Assembly (NCBI RefSeq): GCF_014635685.1
Contig: NZ_BMDH01000002.1
Coordinates: forward strand, 433,266 to 497,265
Direction of reading: 5' to 3'
DNA: 64,000 nucleotides
Source of the DNA: Galliscardovia ingluviei
Lineage (GTDB): Bacteria; Actinomycetota; Actinomycetes; Actinomycetales; Bifidobacteriaceae
The notes beneath the pieces are model-generated. The model did no database searches and had not been told where the DNA came from. It worked only from the letters and a program-made list of their open reading frames with translations. Both the position numbers and the translations under genes were made by a program. Positions 28,885-37,391 of the stretch are shown in pieces; positions within the stretch are counted from its first letter, which is position 1; each line of letters begins with the position of its first letter.

Positions 28885-29940
28885 TTACTCCTGTACCTGA
28901 GCGCGAGCAATCTTGCCGGTGAAGGAGTTAGCTTCATCAGCATCAGCCACACCCTGATTATTCCAAGAGAACATCGCACGCAGCTTAGGACCTACAGTCT
29001 CAAGATGAGGATGAGAGTACTCTTCCTGCAGCTTCTTGAACTTTGGCGCACCAGCTGCCTGATCATCCATAAATTCCTTAGCGAAAGAACCATCCTGAAT
29101 ACGCTTGAGCTGATAACGCATGCGCTCCTTGGTTTCTTCAGTAATTACTGTTGAAGTGTAATCGCCATACTGTGCGGTATCAGAGCAAGACCAGCGAGCC
29201 TTGTTCAAACCACCCTCGTTTGCCAGATCAACCAGCATCTTCAATTCATGGAATACTTCAAAGTAGGCGATTTCTGGCTGGTAGCCTGCTTCGGTCAGCA
29301 CATCAAAACCAGCCTCGCACAAGTGATTGATACCGCCCATCAGCACGTCCTGTTCACCGAAGAGATCAGTCTCAGTCTCTTCCTTGAACGTGGTCTTAAT
29401 AGCACCCGCACGAAGCGCACCCAAAGCCTTAGCATATGCCAGTGTTGTTGCCCAAGCATCACCACGAGGGTCTTGCTCTACTGCCACCACCACAGGTACG
29501 CCGCGACCAGCAGCATACTCACGACGCACAATATGACCAGGACCCTTAGGAGCCACCATAAATACAGGGTGATCTTCACCAGGCTTGATATAACCATAAT
29601 GAATATTAAAACCATGAGCAAACGCAAGAGCCGCACCTGGCTTCAAATTTGGCGCTACTTCTTCGTTGTATACCTTAGCTTGGTACTGATCTGGAAGCAG
29701 GATCATTACGATATCAGCATCTGCTACTGCCTCGGCTACTGGCTTTACGGTAAGGCCCTGCTCCTTGGCAAATTCAACAGACTTTGAAGTTGGACGCAAA
29801 CCAACAACTACATCCACACCAGAATCACGCAAATTCAGCGCATGCGCATGACCCTGAGAACCATAACCCAAAATTGCAACTGTTTTTCCATCGAGTACTG
29901 AAAGATCTGCGTCATCGTCATACCACAATGTTGCTGCCAT
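28885..29940 (-). CDS. ilvC: Ketol-acid reductoisomerase, copy 2
   Basis: 351 residues, starting [14 protein letters not shown] at ATG 29940 with AAGGGG about 6 nt upstream. Same enzyme, motifs and length as copy 1 ([29 protein letters not shown]). Long blocks match copy 1 nearly base for base while others differ (for example 29640-29760), a mosaic that suggests duplication followed by partial gene conversion. The transporter gene upstream (30153-31520) points the same way and the 212-bp gap contains a direct repeat ACTAGTAATT (about 29975-30000), so ilvC2 may be read both from its own promoter and through from the transporter. Confidence 0.95.
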   Translation of the reverse strand: MAATLWYDDDADLSVLDGKTVAILGYGSQGHAHALNLRDSGVDVVVGLRPTSKSVEFAKEQGLTVKPVAEAVADADIVMILLPDQYQAKVYNEEVAPNLKPGAALAFAHGFNIHYGYIKPGEDHPVFMVAPKGPGHIVRREYAAGRGVPVVVAVEQDPRGDAWATTLAYAKALGALRAGAIKTTFKEETETDLFGEQDVLMGGINHLCEAGFDVLTEAGYQPEIAYFEVFHELKMLVDLANEGGLNKARWSCSDTAQYGDYTSTVITEETKERMRYQLKRIQDGSFAKEFMDDQAAGAPKFKKLQEEYSHPHLETVGPKLRAMFSWNNQGVADADEANSFTGKIARAQVQE

Positions 29941-30152
29941 TTGGCACCCCTTAATATTATTCATTTTGTAATTAACTAGTAATTCACTAGTAATCAACTC
30001 TCCATAACCGGCTTAACTACCGGCACTTCTGTGTTCAGTTATGCAATATTGAGTTATACGTTTATATATAGGGACTTACTGAATAGGGAATAAACTTTGT
30101 AATACTGAGAAAGTGGTACCCAGTAAATACATTACTGAGTAAGCGTTGAGCA

Positions 30153-31520
30153 TTACTTAGTAAAATCAGTATCCTTGGTTTCTCGGCAAGTCAGTACGGA
30201 AATCAGGCAGCACACAGCCATAACGCCTAAATACAGGCCGACAGCGCGCACACCCCAGTGCGACGAAAGCCATGTTGCGATAGTTGGCACAAATGCAGCA
30301 CCAACAATTGCCGCCAAGTTATAGCCAATGCCAGAACCCGAGTAGCGCACATTCGCGTCAAATAGCTCAGGAAGTACAGCGCCGATTGGACCGAAAGCAA
30401 TACCCATCAGCATGAAGCCTACGCACAGGAAGGTCATCACAGCGAGCACATCATGCTTGCCTTCGCCCATAAGCAAGTAAGGGAAAGCGAATGCAAACAC
30501 AACCAGTGCGACAGAAGAGAACGTCAGCACGCGGCGACGACCATACTTATCTGCAAGCAAGCAGCCTACAACGATGAAAAGTGCGAATACACAGATAGCA
30601 ACCATCAGCATCAGCAGGTACTCCTGATTGGTGAAACCTAATCCGCCGCCACCCTGCTCAGTGCTCTTAGTGCCGTATGCCAATGACCATGTTGCCAGTG
30701 TGTAGAACAGCGTGTAAGTAACAGCCACAAGGAATGTTGCTTGCAAAACCTGACGCCAGCTCTTGCGGAATACCTCAACCAGTGGTGCCTTAACCACTTC
30801 ATCACGCTCCTGAGCCATGCGGAAAATTGGAGTTTCTTCCATATGCACACGAACTACAAGACCGATAATTACGAGCACGGAGCTCAGTAAGAATGGTACG
30901 CGCCAGCCCCAGCTGAGCATGGCGGCGTCATCATTAAACGCCTCAAGTAAGAAGAATGTGCCGTTAGAGAGGAAGAAACCGATAGGGGCGCCGAGTTCAG
31001 GGAATGAACCATAGAGTGCGCGCTTATTGGCAGGGGCGTTTTCGGTAGCTACCAGAGCAGCTCCAGACCATTCGCCTCCCAAGCCAATACCTTGCACAAA
31101 ACGGCATAAACACAGCAACGCAACTGCTGCCAAGCCCCACTGGTTATATCCAGGAATGCAGCCGATAAGGAATGTGGCAACACCCATGGTGAGCAAGCTG
31201 ACTACCAATGTGGTTTTGCGACCAAGCCTGTCGCCAAAATGACCGAAAATCAGTGAGCCGACAGGGCGTGCGATAAAGGCCACAGCAAAGGTCACCAAGC
31301 TCAGCAGCAATGCAACTGTTGGGTTCGTAGTATCCGAAAAGAATACGTGTGGGAAATAGTTTGCTGCTGCCGTGCCGTAGGCATAAAAGTCATAGAATTC
31401 AATAGCCGTGCCCACCATCGAAGCCGCGATTACGGTTTTTACTGAATCGCGAACCATGGTTGAAGCATGCTGCACGCTATTGGAAACGCTTCCGAATGCC
31501 GATTCTTCTACTGCTGTCAT
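30153..31520 (-). CDS. MHS-family major facilitator transporter
   Basis: 455 residues from ATG 31520 (MTAVEESAFGSV), with GAGGAGAG 8-9 nt upstream; a longer in-frame start at 31580 has a Cys-rich leader and no RBS. About 12 TM segments; GTAIEFYDFYAYGTAA in TM1 and FGHFGDRLGRKTT in loop 2-3 are the signatures of metabolite:H+ symporters (ProP, ShiA, KgtP group), which import small carboxylates or zwitterions. Substrate unknown. The gene lies downstream of a 22-codon leader ORF plus intrinsic terminator and upstream of ilvC2, so import of a branched-chain-related metabolite is possible but is inference. A divergent LacI regulator is next. Confidence 0.82.
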   Translation of the reverse strand: MTAVEESAFGSVSNSVQHASTMVRDSVKTVIAASMVGTAIEFYDFYAYGTAAANYFPHVFFSDTTNPTVALLLSLVTFAVAFIARPVGSLIFGHFGDRLGRKTTLVVSLLTMGVATFLIGCIPGYNQWGLAAVALLCLCRFVQGIGLGGEWSGAALVATENAPANKRALYGSFPELGAPIGFFLSNGTFFLLEAFNDDAAMLSWGWRVPFLLSSVLVIIGLVVRVHMEETPIFRMAQERDEVVKAPLVEVFRKSWRQVLQATFLVAVTYTLFYTLATWSLAYGTKSTEQGGGGLGFTNQEYLLMLMVAICVFALFIVVGCLLADKYGRRRVLTFSSVALVVFAFAFPYLLMGEGKHDVLAVMTFLCVGFMLMGIAFGPIGAVLPELFDANVRYSGSGIGYNLAAIVGAAFVPTIATWLSSHWGVRAVGLYLGVMAVCCLISVLTCRETKDTDFTK

Positions 31521-31899
31521 TCCTACTCTCCTCAAGTAGAGTGCGCCTGTAACGTGCTTGCATTTGCAATTACAAGCCACTTACAGTATTTCGCATAGAT
31601 TTACGTATAGTTTTGCTCACTATGAGCGCTTTGCTATGCGTATTGCTATGCATTTGTACTTATGCATTAGTTGCTTTATGAGTTTTAGGGGTTGTGCAAT
31701 GTGTTATGTAATGAAGCATCATCTCGAGTACAACGAAACTCCACACATGCACATATGCGCTACAAGTATTGGTGTCTCTTGTGTTGCCGATGTATCGAAC
31801 CATCTGTAGCACAAAACATCCGAGCTGCGCGAGCGCCCTATTCGCGACTAATGCACTCTCTAGCAGTGTGACTTTGGAATCCCTTTTGGGGAGCTATGT

Positions 31900-31926
31900 A
31901 AAAAGCCTTACCGCTTGGCAAGGCTT
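31900..31926 (-). terminator. Intrinsic terminator/attenuator after leader ORF
   Basis: On the minus strand AAGCCTTGCC (31926-31917), loop AAGC, GGTAAGGCTT (31912-31903), then TTT: 9 of 10 pairs with a T5 run. It is 49 nt after the leader ORF stop and about 380 nt before the transporter start. GGCAGGGCTC (31948-31939, minus) can pair with the left arm over 9 bp (one G-U), a candidate anti-terminator. The 31521-31899 stretch between it and the transporter contains no gene I can support. Confidence 0.75.
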
Positions 31927-31974
31927 GAAATTCAACTCGAGCCCTGCCTGTTGGCGAGCTCGGTGTATGCCGAA

Positions 31975-32043
31975 TTAGTCCGCCAACGAGAGCGGAATAA
32001 TAATTCGTGCAACCTGCTTGGTGTACTGCGTCATTCCGTTCAT
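31975..32043 (-). CDS. 22-codon leader peptide ORF with three consecutive Ile codons
   Basis: ATG 32043 to TAA 31975, with a perfect AAAGGAGG (32057-32050) 6 nt upstream. The peptide begins MNGMTQYTKQ and ends ARIIIPLSLAD; codons 14-16 are ATT ATT ATT. The strong RBS, length and placement 49 nt before an intrinsic terminator match a transcription attenuator of amino-acid genes (as in ilv leaders) or an antibiotic-type ribosome-arrest leader. The last codons (GTTGGCG, 31987-31981) can pair with CGCCAAC (31956-31950), next to the anti-terminator strand, giving a possible switch. The downstream genes are the MHS transporter and ilvC2. Alternatively it encodes a small functional peptide with its own terminator. 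Translation is not proven. Confidence 0.65.
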   Translation of the reverse strand: MNGMTQYTKQVARIIIPLSLAD

Positions 32044-32140
32044 GGCGAACCTCCTTTCGGCTAAGCCTTCGTGGGTGCTTCCCACGTGAAACACAATAGG
32101 ACGGAGACTACCTAAGCACCCCTATCACGTCCACTATGTG

Positions 32141-32191
32141 AAACGTTTGACGTGAGGAGTTTATTCTTATCTCACATGCAGTGTTACACAA
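32141..32191 (-). promoter_or_regulatory. Promoter of leader/transporter unit with LacI-like operator
   Basis: Minus strand -35 TTGTGT (32186-32191), 16 bp, -10 TAAGAA (32164-32169). Just after the expected start is AAACGTTT (32141-32148), inside the palindrome-like CACGTC...GACGTG (32126-32154). The central CG and A/T arms suit a LacI-family site, and a lacI gene diverges 270 bp away. Further down the leader, CGTGGG...CCCACG (about 32070-32090) forms a hairpin. Confidence 0.5.
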
Positions 32192-32300
32192 TACCATCGC
32201 CGAAAATGCCAATGTTGGAAAAAAGACTTATGCGCATTACACTGTATAACGTTGTTTGCAGTCGCATATGTCGGCAGTTTTAGATGCCACAACATGCAGT

Positions 32301-32330
32301 TTGCAAACGCAGATGTTTGCACGGTATAAC
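32301..32330 (+). promoter_or_regulatory. lacI promoter with overlapping inverted repeat
   Basis: TTGCAA (32301-32306), 18 bp, TATAAC (32325-32330). The perfect inverted repeat TGCAAAC...GTTTGCA (32302-32321, 6-bp spacer) occupies the -35 and spacer, suggesting autoregulation of the LacI gene at 32417 or control by another family member. Confidence 0.55.
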
Positions 32331-32416
32331 TGCATAACTATTGCATAACTTGCTTACTACTGCTGATAACTACACACTATTGGGCTTATTAGGATTATTT
32401 ACGCAGGGCGGAGACT

Positions 32417-33535
32417 ATGGTTACTCTTGACGACATTGCGAAAGAAGTTGGCGTATCAAAGGTAACTGTTTCTAATGCACTCCGAGGCAAAGCCAATGTT
32501 TCCAAAGAAATGACAGCTCGCATCACCCAAGTAGCGCGTTCAATGCACTATCGCATTGGCGCCAGAAGTGTGGCTGCACGAAACCTCAAAACACAAAACG
32601 AGCAAACACAAGGACCAGTTAGCATTATTGCTCCTTCCAACTCTGATATATGGACTGCTGAATTTGTGCAACATTGCGTGAACGCTTGCACTCAGGCGCA
32701 GCGCCAAGTATTTGTGCAATATGTCGATGCACAGGCTGAGTTTGAGCTTGAACAGTTGGCAAATCAAGTTGCTGATGGCATGATTATTGCCCATCCGACA
32801 TTGCCGGACGCCACATTACAGCAGCTTGTGTTGCATCGCCCAACCGTGTGCATTGACCGTTTGGCAGGAGGGCGTGATGCCGATGCTGTGCTGACCGACT
32901 CTGATAGAGGTATGCAGAATGGCATTGAATATTTGGTTTCTAGTGGCAAAAGAAAAATTTTAATTATCGATCAGCCAGATCTGCAAGAACATCAAAACCA
33001 GCAGAACTTTCCAGATTTGCAAAAACCACAAGAGCCGCAAACACAGAGCACAGAACAGCACCGGCAAGTGAACGAACAAGAACAGGCTCAGAGCATGCGC
33101 TTTTCTGCACTACTGCATGAACGTAAACTCAGCGCCTTACATACTTTGGAGGAGCTTGGTATTCCAACAGATGCTAGCAGTGTGATTACTGTCGAGCAAA
33201 CACGCGATGCTGTGGCACATGCAGTATCTGAGCTTGGTAACGCCATTATGCAATATGATGCGCTTGCGTGCTTGAACGATGACACTGCACTCGGTGCTTT
33301 GCAAGCCTTACATCGTGCACAATTACGCATTCCTCAGGATGTTGCGGTGCTTGGGTTTGGCGGTACTCAGTTGGGCGAATACTGCTACCCTGAGTTAACT
33401 AGCGTGAATACGCATATTGAAAAAGTTGCGCAAACGGCTGTGCGACTACTTATTAACCGATTAACCGATGAAGATAATTGGATGCCAACCACAATTACCG
33501 TCCCCAGCAGTATCAATCTTAAACAATCAGCTTAA
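32417..33535 (+). CDS. LacI-family transcriptional regulator 1
   Basis: 372 residues. HTH at residues 2-24 (TLDDIAKEVGVSKVTVSNAL) with the hinge around 50, followed by a periplasmic-binding-protein-like sensor domain (SIIAPSNSDIWTAEF; DALACLNDDTALGALQALH; AVLGFGGTQLGEYCYPELT). A Gln-rich insertion (about 190-225, PDLQEHQNQQNFPDLQKPQE) between the two sensor subdomains is unusual; the alpha-glucosidase at 7726 has a similar Gln-rich tract. It diverges from the leader/MHS transporter unit; sucrose phosphorylase lies beyond its terminator on the other side. Likely a sugar-responsive repressor of one of these neighbours. The RBS is GGCGGAG, 6 nt before the ATG. Confidence 0.88.
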   Translation: MVTLDDIAKEVGVSKVTVSNALRGKANVSKEMTARITQVARSMHYRIGARSVAARNLKTQNEQTQGPVSIIAPSNSDIWTAEFVQHCVNACTQAQRQVFVQYVDAQAEFELEQLANQVADGMIIAHPTLPDATLQQLVLHRPTVCIDRLAGGRDADAVLTDSDRGMQNGIEYLVSSGKRKILIIDQPDLQEHQNQQNFPDLQKPQEPQTQSTEQHRQVNEQEQAQSMRFSALLHERKLSALHTLEELGIPTDASSVITVEQTRDAVAHAVSELGNAIMQYDALACLNDDTALGALQALHRAQLRIPQDVAVLGFGGTQLGEYCYPELTSVNTHIEKVAQTAVRLLINRLTDEDNWMPTTITVPSSINLKQSA

Positions 33536-33583
33536 TACATAATAAAGAGGCATATACGGAAATCTCGACATATATGCAAACGA

Positions 33584-33618
33584 AAAGGCACCCGGCTTCT
33601 CTCTCACCGGATGCCTTT
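33584..33618 (+). terminator. Intrinsic terminator after lacI
   Basis: AAAGGCACCCGG (33584-33595) / CCGGATGCCTTT (33607-33618), 11 of 12 pairs, 11-nt loop. A-rich before and T-rich after, so it can act in both directions between convergent lacI and sucrose phosphorylase. Nothing else is seen in 33619-33831. Confidence 0.85.
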
Positions 33619-33831
33619 GCGATCCCCTAACTTCGCTCCTCCCATAACGTCTTATGCTCTCATACGCCGTCTGCGTAGCCTAGCCAAATGCAACGTAACT
33701 AAAAGTAGTTTCGTCAAATGCAACTGACGCTAAACAAATCAGCCAGTAGCTTTCCCTTTTCACTACTGTATGTTCCCCTACAGCTTAACGGTATGGGCTA
33801 CTATCAACTATACAGGACAAGCGAAGTATTG

Positions 33832-35343
33832 TCACGCTACAACAGGCGGGTTTTGCAGCAAATCGTCAGTAGTGTGCTCACCTTGAGCATCACTCCATGT
33901 CAAGCTAGCCACTGACGCTGTGTTATCCACTCCTACTCCACGTCCTGGATAGAACGTAAGCTGCGCCGAAGTGTGTTCGCCCTTCCAGCGCAATACAAGC
34001 GCGTCGCCGTCAAGTTCGTGCGTAAACTCACCGTCAAACGCATCGAGACTATTGCGCAAGCGGCAGAGCGCATTCAGTGCCTGTACTACCGGGCGCTGCA
34101 ATTGCTCATCTACTTCAGCAGTGGAATAATAATGACGGTTAATATCACGCCCCACGTTAGTGCGGTGCAATAATTCCATATCATTAGCACCTGCCAAAGC
34201 GCCTACATAGTAGACTTGTGGCACACCTGGCAAGAAGAATTGCACAGCGCGAGTTGCTAAATAATGCTGGTCATTGCAGCCAAGTGCTGAATAATACGTG
34301 GAATTAACCTGATACAAATCCAAATTGCTGGCGGCAGCACCTGTTGCAGCTTGAGATTCACCGTGTGTATTGGCGTGAATGGTGTTGACGAGCGCATCGA
34401 CATCCTCATCAGAGATAAGTCCCTTCATGCTGCGGTCGAGCTGGTCGGAGCCAATGTCAATAACACCAATGCCATCGTGCGTATCAAGTACAGTAACTGC
34501 GTTTGTTGGACGCACACGCACCCAGTGTTCAAGCGCATTAACATCACCTGCAAAAATGCTATGCAGCAGCAATGGAGGCAATGCAAAATCGTAAACACGG
34601 TCTACTTTAGATGCAATATCAACTTGCTTCTTATAGTACGAATGCACTTCAATAAGAATTTCCAAGCCCCGCTTGGCTCCTTCTTCGCGCAAACGTTCAA
34701 TAAGCTGGAATGTTTTTGGTGTCATGAAGCAGCTTGATTCACTGTCTTTTGCACCGTATCCTACTGCATCAAGGCGAATATAGCTCACGTGGCTCTTTGC
34801 CATTTGGTCAAAGATGGACATGAGATATTCCCAGCCCTTATCGGAATCTGTATCCACATCCACCTGCTGTGGGGTGAATGTAGTCCACACAAGGCGTGTT
34901 TTGCCACCAAGCGTGTAGTGGGTAAATGGCAGACCCGGGCGCGGACGGTAGATGCCAGCGAGTTCTTCTTCTGTGGCTCCCTCTGGGAATACTGAGCTCA
35001 TAGTAAGGAACATTGGGTAATATTCAGACTCTTCACCCTTAGCAAGCACATCTTGGAATTGCTTGGACTGCCAGCTCATGTGATTGACAATAGCGTCCAC
35101 CATAATGGTGTGGCTCTGGCTAAGCTCTGCTACATCATTCCAATCGCCCAACCGCGGATCGACGGTAGTGTGGTCGATTGGATCGAAGCCTGCATCGGCA
35201 CCATCAAAAGGCGTGAAGAATGGCAGAATATGCACACCTGTATACACGCCATCAAAGCGAGTGCGCAGGATTTCGGTAAGTGACTGTAGGGTGCCGTCGC
35301 CAAGGCGATCGGCGTAGGTAATCATTTGAACTGTGTTTTTCAT
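33832..35343 (-). CDS. Sucrose phosphorylase (GH13_18)
   Basis: 503 residues, the family's usual length. It begins MKNTVQMITYADRLGDGT at ATG 35343, with AAGGGGG 5 nt upstream; the frame extends 26 codons further without support. Catalytic residues appear at the positions known from bifidobacterial enzymes: Asp about 195 (IRLDAVGYG), Glu about 231 (ILIEVHSYY) and Asp about 284 (LDTHDGIGVID). It splits sucrose with phosphate into alpha-glucose-1-phosphate and fructose in the cytoplasm, saving ATP. Downstream in a same-strand set with a GH13 glucosidase and GH36 alpha-galactosidase, it would handle the sucrose released from raffinose. It has its own promoter with twin operators immediately upstream. 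Confidence 0.95.
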   Translation of the reverse strand: MKNTVQMITYADRLGDGTLQSLTEILRTRFDGVYTGVHILPFFTPFDGADAGFDPIDHTTVDPRLGDWNDVAELSQSHTIMVDAIVNHMSWQSKQFQDVLAKGEESEYYPMFLTMSSVFPEGATEEELAGIYRPRPGLPFTHYTLGGKTRLVWTTFTPQQVDVDTDSDKGWEYLMSIFDQMAKSHVSYIRLDAVGYGAKDSESSCFMTPKTFQLIERLREEGAKRGLEILIEVHSYYKKQVDIASKVDRVYDFALPPLLLHSIFAGDVNALEHWVRVRPTNAVTVLDTHDGIGVIDIGSDQLDRSMKGLISDEDVDALVNTIHANTHGESQAATGAAASNLDLYQVNSTYYSALGCNDQHYLATRAVQFFLPGVPQVYYVGALAGANDMELLHRTNVGRDINRHYYSTAEVDEQLQRPVVQALNALCRLRNSLDAFDGEFTHELDGDALVLRWKGEHTSAQLTFYPGRGVGVDNTASVASLTWSDAQGEHTTDDLLQNPPVVA

Positions 35344-35371
35344 CAGACCCCCTTGACTGATAAGCAGGTAG

Positions 35372-35421
35372 ATATCGAACCGGTTTATCACTAGTATATT
35401 AAACCGGTTCGATATGGTCAA
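35372..35421 (-). promoter_or_regulatory. Sucrose phosphorylase promoter with twin LacI-type operators
   Basis: Minus strand -35 TTGACC (35416-35421), exactly 17 bp, -10 TATACT (35393-35398). Two operators with an AACCGGTT core form a 16-bp perfect inverted repeat: ATATCGAACCGGTTTA at 35372-35387 (at or after the start site) and its complement at 35400-35415 (filling the -35/-10 spacer). The -35 ends 6 bp from the stop of the preceding GH13 gene, so the phosphorylase is independently regulated. Confidence 0.85.
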
Positions 35422-35427
35422 ACGACA

Positions 35428-37308
35428 CTACGCTTCATACACAAAAGCTTCCCAAGGATCCAACGTGCCGAACAGCACATTGGCCGCAGTATGCTCTGGT
35501 TCGTAAGTATCAATCAACATACGATCTGCGCTAATGCCACCGATAATTGCGCCAGCCATATCCAAGCCCAACGCCTGCTTGCTTTCAGCTGGCAATGCAA
35601 CCTTTTCGCCAGACAAGTTAGCCACCACGATCAGCTTCTTAGTTTCTGCACCATCAACGCCACCGCCAACAGTTTCATCAGTAAGCGAGCGCACAAATGC
35701 ATACACATTCGGGTCATCAGCATCCAAAATCTGCCAGTCCCCAGCAGCGACAACCGCATGAGTATGGCGCAACTCAATAAGCTTGCGGTAGAAGGCAAAT
35801 ACAGAATTTGGATCACGCACTTGCTGCTTAGCATTGATGCTGTCCTTATTAGGATTAACTGCGATCCAAGGCTCTGTTGGCGCATATGGTGCAGTAAATC
35901 CAGCATACTTAGTGTCATCCCACTGCATTGGCGTGCGTGAATTATCGCGGCTGACGGCTTTAAGCGCCGCCATCATGGAATCATGGGGCATCAATCCCGC
36001 GTCAATAAGCTGGTGATACATGTTAACAGATTCCAAATCGCGGTACTGGTCAAGCGAATCAAAGCCTGCATTGGTCATGCCCAGCTCTTCACCTTCGTAC
36101 ACGTATGGAGTACCACGATGCATATGCATCACTAGCGCCAACGCTTTAGCACTCAGCTGACGCATAGTCTCATTGGAATCATCACCCCAGCGCGATACTG
36201 AGCGCGGCTGATCATGATTGTTGAAGAATAGACTTGCCCAGCCCTTCTGCGCCACGACTTCCTGCTGATGGCTCATGGCTTTTTTCAGATCGGCGATTGT
36301 CCAGCGTTCGCTACTCCACTTGCCAGTTGGACCGCCTGGTCCTTCGACATGAGAGAATACGAAGAGCATATCAAGTTCACGGTTTGCCACATCGGTGACT
36401 TCTGCACCGCGCTCTGGAGTAATACCAGCAGCCTCACCAACAGTGATAGTGCCTTCGCGACCGTCAAATACTTCGCGGTGCATTTCCTTGAGGAACTCAT
36501 CGAGACGAGGACCATCAGCGCTAGGGCCAAATACATCGCTGAATCCGTCAGCGCCAATTGGACCTTCATCAAGTTCAGAGCCTTCTTCTCCAGGAAGTTT
36601 GCCTTGAGCATCAACGAGCTTAGAAATCAGCGTAATCACGTCCATTCTAAAGCCGTCAATACCGCGGTCAAGCCACCAGTTCATCATGTCGTACACTTCG
36701 CGGCGTACTGCAGGGTTTTCCCAGTTCAAATCTGGTTGCTTCTTGGAGAAAATGTGCAAGAAGTACTCTTTGCGCTCTGGATCGTACTGCCATGCAGAGC
36801 CACCAAATACTGAACCCCAATGATTTGGTTCAGCCCCTGGAGTGCCCGGCTCAAAACCCTGCCGTGCTGGACGCCACCAGTAGAAGTCATCATGCTTGCC
36901 ATCGCGGGCTTTTGATCCAGCAAACCATGCGTGTTCGTCAGAAGTGTGGTTTACTACCAAATCCATCACTACTTTAATACCAAGTTCGTGAGCACGGGCA
37001 AGCAGCTCGTCCATATCATCCATTGTGCCGAACATAGGATCAATATCGCGGTAATCGCTAATATCATAGCCATTATCGTCTTGTGGAGACTTATAGACAG
37101 GGCTGAGCCAAATAACATCAACACCTAAATCAGCGAGGTATTCCAGTCGTGAAGTAATACCCTGCAAATCACCAAAACCATCACCATTGGAGTCTTGGAA
37201 GCTGCGTGGGTAAATCTGATAAACTACCGCGTTAGACCACCAAGGGTTAGGTGTGGCACCATTAGTTCGGATGCGGTCTGGGATTGAACTACGTTGTTCT
37301 GTAGTCAT
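35428..37308 (-). CDS. GH13 oligo-1,6-glucosidase/alpha-glucosidase
   Basis: 626 residues. GH13_31-type motifs: DLVVNHTSDEH, GFRMDVITL (nucleophile Asp about 221), TVGEAAG (acid/base Glu about 289) and FNNHDQPRS (about 364). Cytoplasmic, no signal. The family cleaves alpha-1,6 or alpha-1,4 glucosides such as isomaltose, panose or trehalulose. The start at 37308 has GGAAGG about 9 nt upstream. It follows the GH36 gene by 83 bp on the same strand; that gap carries TTTTATATGGTTTTATACCG repeats (about 37351-37380) but no clear terminator, so co-transcription is likely. Diverged from the other GH13 enzyme at 7726-9606, so probably different specificity. Confidence 0.9.
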   Translation of the reverse strand: MTTEQRSSIPDRIRTNGATPNPWWSNAVVYQIYPRSFQDSNGDGFGDLQGITSRLEYLADLGVDVIWLSPVYKSPQDDNGYDISDYRDIDPMFGTMDDMDELLARAHELGIKVVMDLVVNHTSDEHAWFAGSKARDGKHDDFYWWRPARQGFEPGTPGAEPNHWGSVFGGSAWQYDPERKEYFLHIFSKKQPDLNWENPAVRREVYDMMNWWLDRGIDGFRMDVITLISKLVDAQGKLPGEEGSELDEGPIGADGFSDVFGPSADGPRLDEFLKEMHREVFDGREGTITVGEAAGITPERGAEVTDVANRELDMLFVFSHVEGPGGPTGKWSSERWTIADLKKAMSHQQEVVAQKGWASLFFNNHDQPRSVSRWGDDSNETMRQLSAKALALVMHMHRGTPYVYEGEELGMTNAGFDSLDQYRDLESVNMYHQLIDAGLMPHDSMMAALKAVSRDNSRTPMQWDDTKYAGFTAPYAPTEPWIAVNPNKDSINAKQQVRDPNSVFAFYRKLIELRHTHAVVAAGDWQILDADDPNVYAFVRSLTDETVGGGVDGAETKKLIVVANLSGEKVALPAESKQALGLDMAGAIIGGISADRMLIDTYEPEHTAANVLFGTLDPWEAFVYEA

Positions 37309-37391
37309 ATAAGTGTCCTTCCTACTTACTACTTATTTTTCAACTACGCAGTTTTATATGGTTTTATACCGTTTTATATGGTTATGGTGTG

